A stretch of 64,000 nucleotides of DNA from Rheinheimera pacifica (GCF_900108485.1 NZ_FNXF01000008.1:10415-74414), one strand, 5' to 3'; positions 36,904 to 46,644 are shown, numbered from the stretch's first letter. The notes: a model not told the origin generated them from the letters alone. Program-made: numbers and translations.

Positions 36904-37704
36904 TTGAAAATTGTTATTTTGGTAATTATTGCTTTTATTTCAACTGGCGTTAACGCGTCGAATTTCGTAAGCCTTAAAATACCGCAGTCAAAAATTATCG
37001 CGGAAACACCGAATATAACCGTTGCACTACCGTCATCTTACAAATCAGATATAGCAAAAGCCTACCCAGTTTTATTTGTTCTGGATGGCGAACTTAATGG
37101 TGAGCTGGTAAACGGTATGCTCCACAGGTTGCATCTATCTAATGGCTCAAACGAGCATATTATTGTCGGTCTCACCAGCAGTAATCGCCTGAGAGATTTT
37201 GCTCCTACTGTGAACAAAGATCCCAGAGGTCCCGTTGGTGAAGGCGGTGGAGGAGATAAGTTTTTGGACTTTCTGGAGTCAGAGCTTATTCCTCACATCA
37301 ATAAACAATATCGAACGACAAAATTTAATGTTATTGCAGGTCACTCCATCGCAGGTTTATTTGTTATCCATACTTTTCATTCTCGGCCCAAACTCTTCCA
37401 GGCCTATTTGGCGTTTAGCCCAGCTGTATGGTGGGGGGCGAGAGAAACCGTAACATCGGCTCAAAACTACATTGTCTCAAACGAAAGCGTAGGGAGCTAT
37501 TTGTACATGAATATTGGAAGCGAAAATGGTGAGCTGCGAAATGTGTATGACTCATTTGCAAAAATGATTATGAGAAACCGCTCAACTGAGTTGGACTTAA
37601 GGTTAAATCAATTCGATGCTGTTGGCCATGATTTTACGATGGCCGCAGGACTCTACAATGCGCTCTCGGGGTTGTACACATATCAACGGCGCAAGGGCAT
37701 ATAA
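36904..37704 (+). CDS. Cassette-encoded secreted esterase-like alpha/beta hydrolase
   Basis: 266 residues from a TTG start, supported by AAAAGGAG about nine bases upstream and an immediate signal peptide (KIVILVIIAFISTGVNA). The fold matches the esterase D/enterochelin-esterase-like group: YPVLFVLDGE near residue 57, nucleophile elbow GHSIAG (Ser near 150) and a late His in DAVGHDFTMAAG. It should hydrolyse an ester in the periplasm; substrate unknown. The coding sequence is distinctly AT-richer than its neighbours, and the stop codon runs into an attC-like half site, supporting acquisition as a gene cassette. Confidence 0.8.
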   Translation: MKIVILVIIAFISTGVNASNFVSLKIPQSKIIAETPNITVALPSSYKSDIAKAYPVLFVLDGELNGELVNGMLHRLHLSNGSNEHIIVGLTSSNRLRDFAPTVNKDPRGPVGEGGGGDKFLDFLESELIPHINKQYRTTKFNVIAGHSIAGLFVIHTFHSRPKLFQAYLAFSPAVWWGARETVTSAQNYIVSNESVGSYLYMNIGSENGELRNVYDSFAKMIMRNRSTELDLRLNQFDAVGHDFTMAAGLYNALSGLYTYQRRKGI

Positions 37705-37720
37705 CAAGGCGCCAGGCATG
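37699..37720 (+). other. Partial attC (5' half only)
   Basis: TATAAC, spacer AAG and GCGCCAGGCATG overlap the esterase stop and look like the left arm of an attC. No matching GTTA-containing right arm occurs before the next gene at 37848. It marks a truncated or decayed right end of the cassette cluster. Confidence 0.45.
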
Positions 37721-37847
37721 CTCAATTCGCGCGCGTGGAAACTGGAACTGCGCTAATAAAAGTAAAGTGAGGCAGGCCAAATAGCCAACTGCATAGTTGG
37801 TTGGGGCGTGCTAAAATTGCCCATAAATACAGCCTGATAGGCACCCA

Positions 37848-39353
37848 ATGTTTAGAATTAGCTCGGCATTAAAACAAGCTTTTGCTTCGCACACTGCGAC
37901 TGCTGGGCGTCCAGCCAAAAAAACCAGTAAACGGCGCCGGGTGTTTTTTCTGCTGTTAGCATTATTTCATACGCTGGGTGCTTTATCCTCGCTTGATGCG
38001 TTAATGTCATCGCGCACGTCACAGGGCAGTATTGCCTGGATAGTGTCTTTAAATACCTTCCCCTATGCCGCAGTGCCTGCCTATTGGGTATTTGGCCGCA
38101 GCCGGTTTCAGGGATATGTGATCTCGCGTAAAGAAACCGACCATGAGTTGTTTGCTAAGCATCAGTTAAAAACCGCCGGTGTTGAGCCTTATGTTATGGC
38201 GTCTAACCGGATCCGTGGCAGCATTGAAGCGGTTGAAACACTGGCGAAAATGCCATTTTTAACCGGTAATAACGCCCAACTGCTGATAGATGGCCAACAA
38301 ACCTTTGACAGCATTTTTGCCGGCATTCGCCAGGCAGAGCAGTATGTGCTGGTGCAGTTTTATATAGTGCGCGACGACCAGATAGGCCGCCAGTTACAGC
38401 AATTGCTGATTGAAAAAGCCCGCAGCGGTGTGGCAGTTTATTTTTTGTTTGATGAAATAGGCAGTTACCGTTTACCTAAACGTTATACCCAGGAATTAGC
38501 CGATGCCGGTGTATTTGTACGGCCTTTTCATTCTACCAAAGGGCCGGGTAATCGCTTTCAGCTGAATTTTCGTAATCATCGTAAAATTGTGGTCACAGAT
38601 GGCCATCATGGCTGGTTGGGCGGCCTTAATGTTGGCGATGAATATCTTGGTGATGACCCGCGTTTTGGCCAGTGGCGCGATACCCATTTAAAGCTAAGTG
38701 GCCCGGCGGTATTAGGCTTGCAATTATCGTTTGTCGAAGACTGGTACTGGAGTAGCGAGCAACTACCGAATTTAAACTGGCAGGCCCAACCGGCAAATGG
38801 CAGTGACGTTCCGGTATTAATCATACCTTCTGGCCCGGCAGATCGTTTTGAAACGGCCAGCCTGATGATGCAACATGCGTTAAATAGTGCCACTAAACAG
38901 ATTTGGATCGCCAGCCCGTATTTTGTGCCGGATGAAGGCACAGTGGCAGCGTTAAAACTGGCAGCTTTACGCGGCGTTGATGTGCGGATATTGATCCCCG
39001 AACGTACAGACAACCTGTTGGTTAGCTTAGCCGCCTATGCTTTTGTCGGGCCGCTACTGGATGCAGGTATTAAAATTTACCGTTATCAGCAGGGCTTTTT
39101 GCATGCCAAAAGTTTTGTGCTGGATGAGCAGATTATTGCAGTGGGTACGGTAAATTTAGACAATCGCTCTTTTCGGCTGAATTTTGAAATTACCGCACTG
39201 CTGGCGGATGCTGAACTTAATCAGCAATTACAGCAGCAGTTTCTGCTCGATTTTTCGCAGTCCCGGCAAATGACACTAGATGAGGTACAGAGCCGGCCCT
39301 GGTATAAAAGAGCCGCGTCGCAAGCCGCTAACTTAATGTCTCCGGTGTTATAG
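37848..39353 (+). CDS. cls: Cardiolipin synthase (phospholipase D type)
   Basis: 501 residues. Two N-terminal transmembrane helices (about 30-50 and 62-82) precede two phospholipase-D catalytic motifs of the form HxKxxxxD: HRKIVVTD (residue about 246) and HAKSFVLD (about 421), each followed by a Gly/Asn-rich strand. Such enzymes join two phosphatidylglycerols into cardiolipin plus glycerol at the inner membrane. Length and helix layout agree with ClsA. The GC-rich composition returns to the chromosomal norm here, just after the cassette cluster. Confidence 0.92.
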   Translation: MFRISSALKQAFASHTATAGRPAKKTSKRRRVFFLLLALFHTLGALSSLDALMSSRTSQGSIAWIVSLNTFPYAAVPAYWVFGRSRFQGYVISRKETDHELFAKHQLKTAGVEPYVMASNRIRGSIEAVETLAKMPFLTGNNAQLLIDGQQTFDSIFAGIRQAEQYVLVQFYIVRDDQIGRQLQQLLIEKARSGVAVYFLFDEIGSYRLPKRYTQELADAGVFVRPFHSTKGPGNRFQLNFRNHRKIVVTDGHHGWLGGLNVGDEYLGDDPRFGQWRDTHLKLSGPAVLGLQLSFVEDWYWSSEQLPNLNWQAQPANGSDVPVLIIPSGPADRFETASLMMQHALNSATKQIWIASPYFVPDEGTVAALKLAALRGVDVRILIPERTDNLLVSLAAYAFVGPLLDAGIKIYRYQQGFLHAKSFVLDEQIIAVGTVNLDNRSFRLNFEITALLADAELNQQLQQQFLLDFSQSRQMTLDEVQSRPWYKRAASQAANLMSPVL

Positions 39354-39481
39354 CGTGAATTGTTAGCGGAAATACTCCGTTGCTGGTGCTGGTTTGGCAT
39401 TGGGGGGCTGGGCTGGTATGCTTTATTTTGCTGCCGGGCACCACAAGTGCCGGGCCAGAATAAGCTGAAGGGGCGCTTAGC

Positions 39482-40432
39482 ATGAGCAATAGTTTCACTG
39501 GTAGCAACCGCTTAACCCGCAGACACAGCATTAAATTACTTGCGGCGGCTATGGCTGCCAGCTTATTGCCGGCATGGCCCGGTTTTGCTGCTAGTAGCGG
39601 GCGCTGGCAAAAAGCCATTGGTGCTAGCAATAAAACCCTGCCGGTAATTGGTATGGGCACCTGGCGTACTTTTAATGTGGGTAACGATGCCAGGTTGCTT
39701 GCGGCACGCACTGAACTGGTAAAAGCCTTTTTCGAACTGGGCGGCGGCATGATTGACTCTTCCCCCATGTATGGCTCGGCCCCCGATGTAATGGGCCATG
39801 CCTTATCGCAGTTAGATATGGCCGACAGCTTATTTGCCGCCGAGAAAGTCTGGAGCCCGGCCGGCGGTTCGGCGCGTGAGCAGGTAGCTGATTTGCAAAA
39901 GCGCTGGAAGATACCGCAGTTTGATTTATTGCAGGTACATAACCTGAGTGACTGGCGCGAACACCTGGCGGTGCTGCGTGAGCTAAAAGCCGCAGGCAAG
40001 GTGGGTTATATCGGTATTACTACCTCACATGGCCGCCGGCACAGCGAGGTTGAGCAGATTATGGCCTCTGAAAACATCGACTTTGTGCAACTGACTTACA
40101 ACATTAGCGAGCGCGAAGCAGAAAACCGGCTGCTGCCGTTGGCCAAAGAGAAGGGCATAGCGGTAATTGCCAACCGGCCTTATAACGGCGGCAGTTTGAT
40201 TAATAACCTGAAGCGCCGTGGCGAGCGCTTGCCCGGCTGGGCGGCAGAGTGTGGTTGCACTAGCTGGGCTGAGTTTTTGCTGAAGTTTATTGTTAGCCAC
40301 CCGGCCATTAGCTGCGCTATTCCCGCCACTACCCGGCTTGAGCATTTGCAGGAAAATATGCGCGCCGGCCTTAACCCGATGCCATCTGCTGAAAACCGCA
40401 AACAGATGGTGCGCTTTTTTGACTCGCTATGA
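39482..40432 (+). CDS. Exported aldo/keto reductase
   Basis: 316 residues. The first ~35 residues form a twin-arginine-like signal (TRRHSIKLLAAAMAASLLP) ahead of an AKR barrel. The catalytic tetrad is visible: Asp and Tyr in MIDSSPMYGSAP, Lys in FAAEKVWSP and His in LLQVHNLSDW. Aldo/keto reductases normally use NADPH, which is absent from the periplasm, so a Tat-exported member probably carries a prebound cofactor or serves another role. Downstream is the DUF6064-like membrane protein. Confidence 0.88.
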   Translation: MSNSFTGSNRLTRRHSIKLLAAAMAASLLPAWPGFAASSGRWQKAIGASNKTLPVIGMGTWRTFNVGNDARLLAARTELVKAFFELGGGMIDSSPMYGSAPDVMGHALSQLDMADSLFAAEKVWSPAGGSAREQVADLQKRWKIPQFDLLQVHNLSDWREHLAVLRELKAAGKVGYIGITTSHGRRHSEVEQIMASENIDFVQLTYNISEREAENRLLPLAKEKGIAVIANRPYNGGSLINNLKRRGERLPGWAAECGCTSWAEFLLKFIVSHPAISCAIPATTRLEHLQENMRAGLNPMPSAENRKQMVRFFDSL

Positions 40433-40455
40433 CTAACACAGGCGCACTATGACTT

Positions 40456-41157
40456 ATGAATAATTACGTCAGCTACCAGCTGCAGGATTTTATCCCCTTT
40501 AGCGCTGATGTGTACTTTCGCCTGCTGGAACGCATAAACGAGACATGGTGGCCACTGCATTTACTTGGCCTGGCACTGGGTGCTACAGCGCTGGTACTGG
40601 CATTAAAAAAACGTGAGCGGCTGGTTTGGCTTCTAATCGCGCCGGTTTGGGCTTTTGTAGCCGTGGTGTTTTTTATGCAGTACTATGCCCAGCTTAACTG
40701 GGCCGGTCATTATGTTGGCTACGCTTTTTTGGCCCAGGCCATATTGTTGTTATTGCTGGCATTAGCCGGTTTTAGCCGCAGCAAGGTATCTGCCGCTAAT
40801 ACGTCTGCTGTAGCTAACAGCCGCCCGGCAGCTGTTGCGATTGGGCTTGGCATTGCGCTTACCGGCCTGCTTGCCTTGCCGCTTATGGCAACGCTTAGCG
40901 GCGGCGGTTGGTGGCAGGCTCAGGTGTTTGGCATACATGCCGATCCAACCGCTATCAGCACGCTTGGCCTGGCGCTTATGCTGCTGCGGGGCTGGCGTTT
41001 GTGGCTGGTCGCTTGTATTCCCATGCTCTGGCTGCTGCTGTCAGGCCTGACGTTATGGGTACTGCAGGCAACTGAAGCCTGGCTGTTGTTCGCTGTATTG
41101 GCCGCCGCTCTGGTCGGTATTGCAGTTTTATGCCGATATCCCGAAAAAAAAGCCTGA
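40456..41157 (+). CDS. DUF6064-like membrane protein
   Basis: 233 residues with six to seven predicted helices and short loops. The start (LQDFIPFSADVYFRLLERIN, then WWPLHLLGLALGA) resembles DUF6064 proteins as I remember them. Function unknown. It follows the aldo/keto reductase by 23 bases and is probably co-transcribed with it. Confidence 0.6.
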   Translation: MNNYVSYQLQDFIPFSADVYFRLLERINETWWPLHLLGLALGATALVLALKKRERLVWLLIAPVWAFVAVVFFMQYYAQLNWAGHYVGYAFLAQAILLLLLALAGFSRSKVSAANTSAVANSRPAAVAIGLGIALTGLLALPLMATLSGGGWWQAQVFGIHADPTAISTLGLALMLLRGWRLWLVACIPMLWLLLSGLTLWVLQATEAWLLFAVLAAALVGIAVLCRYPEKKA

Positions 41158-41200
41158 AAATATGCTAATTTTGCTGCCTTAAATTACAAGTGGGCATTTG

Positions 41201-42001
41201 ATGGCTAATTCTGCTGCAATAGGTATTTTCGACTCCGGTATTGGTGGCCTCTCTGTTGCCCGTGCGGTACGTGAACTTCTACCCAACGAAAGCCTGATTT
41301 ATGTCGCCGATAGCGGCCATGCGCCCTATGGTGAAAAAACCGACGATTATATTTACCAGCGTATGGACCATATTACCCAACATTTAACGGCTAGTGGGGT
41401 TAAAGCTATAGTGGTAGCCTGCAATACCGCTACCACCGCAGCTATTGCCAAACTGAGGGCGCAATACCCGCTGCCCATTATCGGAGTAGAGCCTGGCGTA
41501 AAACCGGCAGTACTGGCCAGCAAAAGCGGCGTAGTGGGGGTGCTGGCCACGCCACGCACCTTATTAACGCCAGCCTTTGCCACGTTAACGCAGCGTTATG
41601 CCGGCCAGGCCAAAGTGATATTACAGCCTTGCCCGCAACTGGTGCCCCTGATAGAAGCGCTGGCTTTTAACAGCGACAACATTCGCGCCTTGCTAAAAAG
41701 CTATATTCAGCCCTTGCTGGCACAAGGCGCTGATACGCTGGTGCTGGGCTGCACGCATTATAATTTTGTTGCAGACAGCATTGCAGAAATTGCAGGGCCT
41801 GACGTCAGCATTATCCGCACTGAAATGGCAGTCGCTAAGGAGCTGCAACGGCGGTTGACTGAGGCTGATTTACTAAACACCAAAAACAACGGTGCAGGCA
41901 AAGCCACAGACATATTTTATACCAGCGGCAATATTGATAGTTTTAACACTCAGTTGCAGTATTTATGGGGTAGTGCGGTAGCAGCACAGCAAAAATGGTA
42001 A
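41201..42001 (+). CDS. murI: Glutamate racemase
   Basis: 266 residues from the ATG at 41201 (an in-frame TTG sits just before it). N-terminal IGIFDSGIGGLSV is the family signature. The two catalytic cysteines lie in ACNTAT (about residue 72) and LGCTHYN (about 183), with Asp/His partners. MurI converts L-glutamate to D-glutamate for peptidoglycan. It stands alone and converges with rimO across a shared terminator. Confidence 0.96.
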   Translation: MANSAAIGIFDSGIGGLSVARAVRELLPNESLIYVADSGHAPYGEKTDDYIYQRMDHITQHLTASGVKAIVVACNTATTAAIAKLRAQYPLPIIGVEPGVKPAVLASKSGVVGVLATPRTLLTPAFATLTQRYAGQAKVILQPCPQLVPLIEALAFNSDNIRALLKSYIQPLLAQGADTLVLGCTHYNFVADSIAEIAGPDVSIIRTEMAVAKELQRRLTEADLLNTKNNGAGKATDIFYTSGNIDSFNTQLQYLWGSAVAAQQKW

Positions 42002-42020
42002 TGCAGCATAGTAAAAATGA

Positions 42021-42046
42021 AAACAGGCAGCCCCGGCTGCCTGTTT
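42021..42046. terminator. Bidirectional terminator between murI and rimO
   Basis: Arms AAACAGGCAGC (42021-42031) and GCTGCCTGTTT (42036-42046) form an 11-bp stem with a four-base loop; short A/T tracts lie at both ends. Confidence 0.75.
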
Positions 42047-42074
42047 GAATTGCTAGCTATTTACTTAAAAAGAT

Positions 42075-43478
42075 TTATTCTGCCAAGGATGCCCATAAGT
42101 CATACTCATCGGCTTCGTCAACCACGGCATCAATCACATCACCTGGTTTAACGCTGGTTAAACCGTTTAAGTACACTGCGCCGTCAATTTCCGGCGCGTC
42201 GGCGTAGCTTCGGCCAATAGCGCCTTCTTCGTCTACTTCATCAATCAGCACTTTAATGGTTTTGCCAATCTTAGCTTGCAAGCGGGCACTGCTGATAGCT
42301 TGCTGGGTTTGCATAAAGCGGTGGTAACGGTCTTCCATTACTTCTTCTGCTACCGGATCTGGCAAGTCGTTGGCTTTGGCTCCCTCTACCGGGCTGTATT
42401 TAAAGCAACCGACGCGATCTAACTGCGCTTCCTGTAACCAGTTGAGCAGCATCTGGAAGTCTTCTTCAGTTTCACCGGGGAAGCCAACAATAAAGGTGGA
42501 GCGGATGGTTAGCTCAGGGCATATCTCACGCCATTTTTTAATCCGCTCTAATACGCGATCAGCCTGGCCGGGGCGTTTCATCAGTTTTAATATGCGCGGG
42601 CTGGCATGCTGAAACGGAATATCCAAATACGGCAGTACTTTACCCTGTGCCATCAGCGGGATAATGTCATCTACATGCGGGTAGGGGTAAACATAGTGCA
42701 AGCGTACCCAGATACCCATATCACCAAGTGCTTCACACAGTGACTGCATCGAGGTTTTAACCGGTGAGCCGTTCCAGAAGCCGGTGCGGTGTTTGACATC
42801 TACGCCATAAGCGCTGGTGTCTTGTGAAATAATCAGCAGCTCTTTTACACCGGCATTCTTCAGCCGCTGCGCTTCATCCAGCACTTCGCCAACCGGACGG
42901 CTGACTAAATCACCACGCATTGATGGAATAATGCAGAAGGTACAACGATGGTTACAGCCTTCAGAAATTTTTAAATAGGCATAATGCTTGGGCGTTAATT
43001 TCACGCCATGGTCCGGCACCAGCATGGTGAACGGGTCATATTTAGGCTTAGGCACAAACTCATGCACCTGCTTTAACACGTTTTCATACGAGTGCGGGCC
43101 GGTAATGCCCAGTACATTTGGGTGTACCTGGCGGATTTCATCTTCGCGCGCACCCAGGCAACCGGTAACAATAACTTTGCCGTTTTCTGCTAAGGCTTCG
43201 CCAATGGTATCTAACGATTCCTGCACGGCCGAGTCGATAAAGCCGCAGGTGTTAACGATAACCAACTGGGCATCGTCATAGCTTGGCACTATGTTATAGC
43301 CCTCGCTTTTTAGCTGGGTAAGAATGCGCTCAGAATCGACCAGGTTTTTCGGGCAGCCCAGTGAAACGAAACCTATAGTATTACCTTTGCCGGCACCGGC
43401 TTTAGCTTGCTCGGCTAAGGCTTTGGTTGCGGTATCCAAAGTGGTGGTTTGCGTCGGGTCAAAGGTTTGTACTGTCAT
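42075..43478 (-). CDS. rimO: Ribosomal protein S12 methylthiotransferase
   Basis: 467 residues. RimO adds a methylthio group to an aspartate of ribosomal protein S12, using two iron-sulphur clusters. The N-terminal UPF0004 domain has three cysteines ([22 protein letters not shown]). The radical-SAM domain has the [15 protein letters not shown] motif (C-x3-C-x2-C). A C-terminal TRAM domain ends the protein. A slightly long N-terminal extension of about 30 residues ([19 protein letters not shown]) precedes the first domain. A perfect TATAAT lies about 40 bases upstream of the start on the minus strand. Confidence 0.97.
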   Translation of the reverse strand: MTVQTFDPTQTTTLDTATKALAEQAKAGAGKGNTIGFVSLGCPKNLVDSERILTQLKSEGYNIVPSYDDAQLVIVNTCGFIDSAVQESLDTIGEALAENGKVIVTGCLGAREDEIRQVHPNVLGITGPHSYENVLKQVHEFVPKPKYDPFTMLVPDHGVKLTPKHYAYLKISEGCNHRCTFCIIPSMRGDLVSRPVGEVLDEAQRLKNAGVKELLIISQDTSAYGVDVKHRTGFWNGSPVKTSMQSLCEALGDMGIWVRLHYVYPYPHVDDIIPLMAQGKVLPYLDIPFQHASPRILKLMKRPGQADRVLERIKKWREICPELTIRSTFIVGFPGETEEDFQMLLNWLQEAQLDRVGCFKYSPVEGAKANDLPDPVAEEVMEDRYHRFMQTQQAISSARLQAKIGKTIKVLIDEVDEEGAIGRSYADAPEIDGAVYLNGLTSVKPGDVIDAVVDEADEYDLWASLAE

Positions 43479-43519
43479 AGTGTCTCTTAAAGTTGGCGTA
43501 GCCGGAAAAAAGTCGGCGG

Positions 43520-43525
43520 ATTATA
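43520..43525 (-). promoter_or_regulatory. Candidate -10 box of the rimO promoter
   Basis: On the minus strand a consensus TATAAT sits in GGTATAATCC, about 42 bases before the rimO ATG. No good -35 box lies 16-18 bases upstream, so the promoter may need an activator or may be weak. Confidence 0.4.
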
Positions 43526-43668
43526 CCTGAATCCGGCTAAAGATACAGAGCAGGTTGTGCAAAAAACAAACAGATATAGTCGTAGCCGCTACCAATGCCG
43601 GTGTTTTAATCATCAGATTGTATTGACGCTGGCCTTGTATACCTGGCAAATACTGTGAGCAGGCTTGC

Positions 43669-44634
43669 TCAGCTCTGCCGCAACCGATTCTTATGGAAAA
43701 AGTGTGAAGCAAATGCCAGTGTTAGTTTTTTTCGCAGCGAGAAACCCGGTGTTAGCCAAAGTTGTTTCAGCAGTGTTCTGAACTGCTGCTCAAAGGCTAC
43801 TGGCAGTGCTTTAACTGCCGGGTTGTTGAGTTGTAAGCTGTAAAACAAATAAGCCAGATTTAACAATAAAATATTGCGCCAGCGTGCGGGTATTGCCGGG
43901 TAAAAGGTGCCTTGCTGCAAGCCGGTAATAAACTGCTGCAGTTGCTGTTGCTGCTCTGGTTTAACATTAAATGATGCGCTTGAGCTGTGTTCACGGTAGC
44001 CATAAAGCGGTAAACGTAAATGAAACAGCTGAAACGCTTGCTGGTACAAGGTGGGTACTGCCATAACGTCTTCGCAAAATGCGATACCAGAGGGGAAATT
44101 AAAATCTGGCGCTATCGCTTTACGGTATATTCTTAGCCAGGGAAACCAGCGGTTTGACTGGAATACAGCAGTAGCAACAGCGCTAACCTTGTGCTTGCCG
44201 GCTTTGTGGCGCATGTAGTGTGGCCTGGCAGTTGGCAGGGCCGATATATCGCTAAAACGTTTATAGCCTATTTCAATCAGATCAGGCTGATGCTGTGTGA
44301 TAACGTGCAGTAACTGAGCCATATAGCCGGGTAAGATCACATCATCAGCATCAAGAAAGCCGATATAGCAGCCCGTACTGTGGGCAATACCCAGATTTCT
44401 GGCCACACTCACGCCGCTATTGGGTTGCTCCAGCAGCAGATAGCTGCCGGGCTTAGCCGATGTGGCAATATGTTGTTGTGCTAACTCCAGGCTGTTGTCT
44501 GTTGCGCCGTCACACACTAACACTACCTGTACCGCATCTGTCAGCTGTGTTTCAACCGACGCCAACAACTGAGCAAAATAATCAGCAGCGTTGTAAAACG
44601 GTACAATAAGAGACAACAAAACCTGCGATTGCAT
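43669..44634 (-). CDS. Family 2 glycosyltransferase
   Basis: 321 residues from the ATG at 44634 (a GTG at 44643 is also in frame). GT-A fold motifs are SLIVPFYNAADYF at the N-terminus, VLVCDGATDNSLE and FLDADDVILPGY (the DxD metal site near residue 95). It transfers a sugar from a nucleotide donor to a surface glycan or lipid acceptor; specificity cannot be told. No other polysaccharide genes are adjacent, so it appears as a solitary transferase. Confidence 0.9.
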   Translation of the reverse strand: MQSQVLLSLIVPFYNAADYFAQLLASVETQLTDAVQVVLVCDGATDNSLELAQQHIATSAKPGSYLLLEQPNSGVSVARNLGIAHSTGCYIGFLDADDVILPGYMAQLLHVITQHQPDLIEIGYKRFSDISALPTARPHYMRHKAGKHKVSAVATAVFQSNRWFPWLRIYRKAIAPDFNFPSGIAFCEDVMAVPTLYQQAFQLFHLRLPLYGYREHSSSASFNVKPEQQQQLQQFITGLQQGTFYPAIPARWRNILLLNLAYLFYSLQLNNPAVKALPVAFEQQFRTLLKQLWLTPGFSLRKKLTLAFASHFFHKNRLRQS

Positions 44635-44867
44635 ATATACCACCAGCCAACTTACTGCGAAGCGGCTAGTGTATCAGTGGTTAAAACGGATAAAGTAGAG
44701 CTTTTACAGTTAGTTACCAATAGTCACAAAGCAGGTTTTTTTAGCTTAAATTTTCTACGGTATCGCATCCTGGTCGTCTTTTTTACCAAATTCACCGCAA
44801 CTTGGCGGATCTGGTTAATACTGTTAGTTGTATTGCTAACCTAAACCGCAACCTTGCAGGAGAGAAT

Positions 44868-45869
44868 ATGATTAACGCTTACGCCGCACTGGAGGCCAAC
44901 AGTACACTGGTACCCTGGCAATATGAACCGGGTACACTGGGCCGCGATGATGTAGAAATAGAGGTGGATTATTGTGGGATCTGCCATTCAGATGTGTCGA
45001 TGTTAAATAATGAATGGGGCATGTCAGCTTACCCGCTGGTTGCCGGCCATGAAGTAGTGGGCCGCATCAGTGCTGTGGGTGAAGCGGTTAGCCATCTTAA
45101 AACCGGGCAAGCTGTGGGGCTGGGCTGGCATTCAGATTATTGCAAAGTGTGCAGCAGCTGCGGTAGCGGCGATCATAACCTTTGCAACCAGGCGCAAGGC
45201 ACCATAGTGGGCCGCCATGGCGGTTTTGCCGATAAAGTGCGTGCTAATGCTGCCAGCGTGGTGCCTCTGCCCCAGGGCATGGATGCGAAAACGGCCGGCC
45301 CGCTATTTTGTGGTGGTATTACCGTATTTAACCCATTGGTGCAGTTTGATATCAAACCTACCGATAAAGTGGCCGTAATTGGTATTGGCGGGCTGGGGCA
45401 TATCGCGCTGCAGTTTTTACGGGCCTGGGGCTGTGAAGTAACAGCTTTCACCTCCAGTGACAGTAAAACAGAGGAAGCCAAAACGCTGGGTGCGCATCAA
45501 TGTATTAATTCACGCAATAATGCGGACATAGAGCAGGCAGCAGGGCGCTTTGATTTAATTATCTCTACCGTGAATGTGGCGCTGGACTGGAATTTATACC
45601 TGTCGACATTAAAGCCAAAAGGCCGGCTGCACTTTGTTGGCGCTACATTGGAGCCGCTGAATATCGGCGTATTTGGCCTGATTATGGCCCAGCGTTCTGT
45701 GTCTGGCTCGCCGGTAGGCAGCCCGGCAACTATTGCTAAGATGCTGGAGTTTGCCGTGCAACACAATATTAAACCGGTAGTGGAAATGTTTAAGTTTGAG
45801 CAAATAAATGAGGCGCTGGCACATTTAAAAAGCGGTAAAGCCCGCTATCGGATTGTACTGGAGCGCTAA
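44868..45869 (+). CDS. Zinc-dependent NAD(P) alcohol dehydrogenase (YahK/cinnamyl type)
   Basis: 333 residues from the ATG at 44868, placed by the AGGAGA six bases upstream; the frame is open back to 44802. Catalytic zinc ligands are in CGICHSDV and GHE, the structural zinc cysteines in [15 protein letters not shown], and the cofactor loop is [14 protein letters not shown]. The protein belongs to the medium-chain CAD/YahK-like group that reduces aldehydes, usually with NADPH. A strong terminator follows. Confidence 0.93.
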   Translation: MINAYAALEANSTLVPWQYEPGTLGRDDVEIEVDYCGICHSDVSMLNNEWGMSAYPLVAGHEVVGRISAVGEAVSHLKTGQAVGLGWHSDYCKVCSSCGSGDHNLCNQAQGTIVGRHGGFADKVRANAASVVPLPQGMDAKTAGPLFCGGITVFNPLVQFDIKPTDKVAVIGIGGLGHIALQFLRAWGCEVTAFTSSDSKTEEAKTLGAHQCINSRNNADIEQAAGRFDLIISTVNVALDWNLYLSTLKPKGRLHFVGATLEPLNIGVFGLIMAQRSVSGSPVGSPATIAKMLEFAVQHNIKPVVEMFKFEQINEALAHLKSGKARYRIVLER

Positions 45870-45881
45870 GCTTCAAAGACG

Positions 45882-45909
45882 AAAACGCCGGGTTAATGCC
45901 CGGCGTTTT
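45882..45909. terminator. Bidirectional terminator
   Basis: An 11-bp perfect stem AAAACGCCGGG/CCCGGCGTTTT with loop TTAATG. It serves the dehydrogenase on the plus strand and the DUF1993 gene on the minus strand. Confidence 0.85.
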
Positions 45910-45919
45910 ACACTAGGCG

Positions 45920-46432
45920 TTAAACTTTATACGGCATCGCACCCAGATAATCTTTTTTACCCACATCGACACCATTGTGACGCAAAATAGCGTAGGTGGT
46001 AGTGATATGGAAATACAGGTTGGGTATTACATGCTGGATTAAAAACTCATAACCGCTCAGGTATTTACCTTCCCAGCGTGGCTGCGTGATTTTTTGCGTG
46101 GCGGCATGGCTGAAATCAGCCTCGGTAAAGCTGGCCAGATAGGCCACAGTATCGCTGATACGCTGCTGTAAATCTGCTAAGGTCGTTTCATCATCGGCAT
46201 GCTTGGGGGCGCTATCTGTTTTGCCGGTGATACGTGCTACGCCTAATTTGGCAGTATCACAGGCAATTTGTACCTGGCGGATCAGATGAAATTGATCCGG
46301 CGCTAAACGCGAATTCAGTAAAACCGCGACATCAATTTTTTTACTTTCAGCAAAGGTGGCACCTTTATCAAGGATGGCGCTTAAATTTTGCAGCATTTTG
46401 CTAAATTGCACTACGGTAATATCGTAAAACAT
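45920..46432 (-). CDS. DUF1993 family protein
   Basis: 170 residues from the ATG at 46432, fixed by GGAGG eight bases upstream. The body follows the DUF1993 pattern (FSKMLQNLSAILDKG; VLLNSRLAPDQFHLIRQVQ; HVIPNLYFHITTTYAILRHNG), a helical-bundle family related to DinB-like proteins. Function not established. Cytosolic, single gene with its own terminator. Confidence 0.85.
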   Translation of the reverse strand: MFYDITVVQFSKMLQNLSAILDKGATFAESKKIDVAVLLNSRLAPDQFHLIRQVQIACDTAKLGVARITGKTDSAPKHADDETTLADLQQRISDTVAYLASFTEADFSHAATQKITQPRWEGKYLSGYEFLIQHVIPNLYFHITTTYAILRHNGVDVGKKDYLGAMPYKV

Positions 46433-46644
46433 AGTCTGTCCTCCGGGGTAATAAAACAAATACAAACCCAGATTTGGGGGGCTGCTGCTATTTTCGCAAT
46501 GGCGGCACCCAAAAATATAGCGCTGCCATGGCAAAATATTAATGCTGCTTGTTGTGTGCCAACTTGTACAGAACGGGCAGTAACTGCCCGTTTGGTATGA
46601 TTACCGTTATTATGCCGCCTGTAATTATTTTTTGGGGATGATAT

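Larger units (their letters stand above)
36001..37735 (+). mobile_element. Small integron gene-cassette cluster without integrase (CALIN)
   Basis: Three short same-strand ORFs (36065-36394, 36609-36773, 36904-37704) are each followed within a few bases by an attC-like palindrome or half of one (36397, 36780, 37699). A further candidate attC sits just before the first ORF. The spacing ORF stop to attC is 2, 6 and 0 bases, as in true cassettes. Base composition is clearly more AT-rich than the flanking genes. No integron integrase or attI is present in the window, so this is a cluster of attC sites lacking an integrase, or the eroded remains of one. Confidence 0.65.

Noticed and set aside
36001-37847. 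Cassette island as a transposon or prophage remnant
   Set aside because: No transposase, integrase, terminal inverted repeats or target duplications are visible; the attC-like architecture explains the repeats better.
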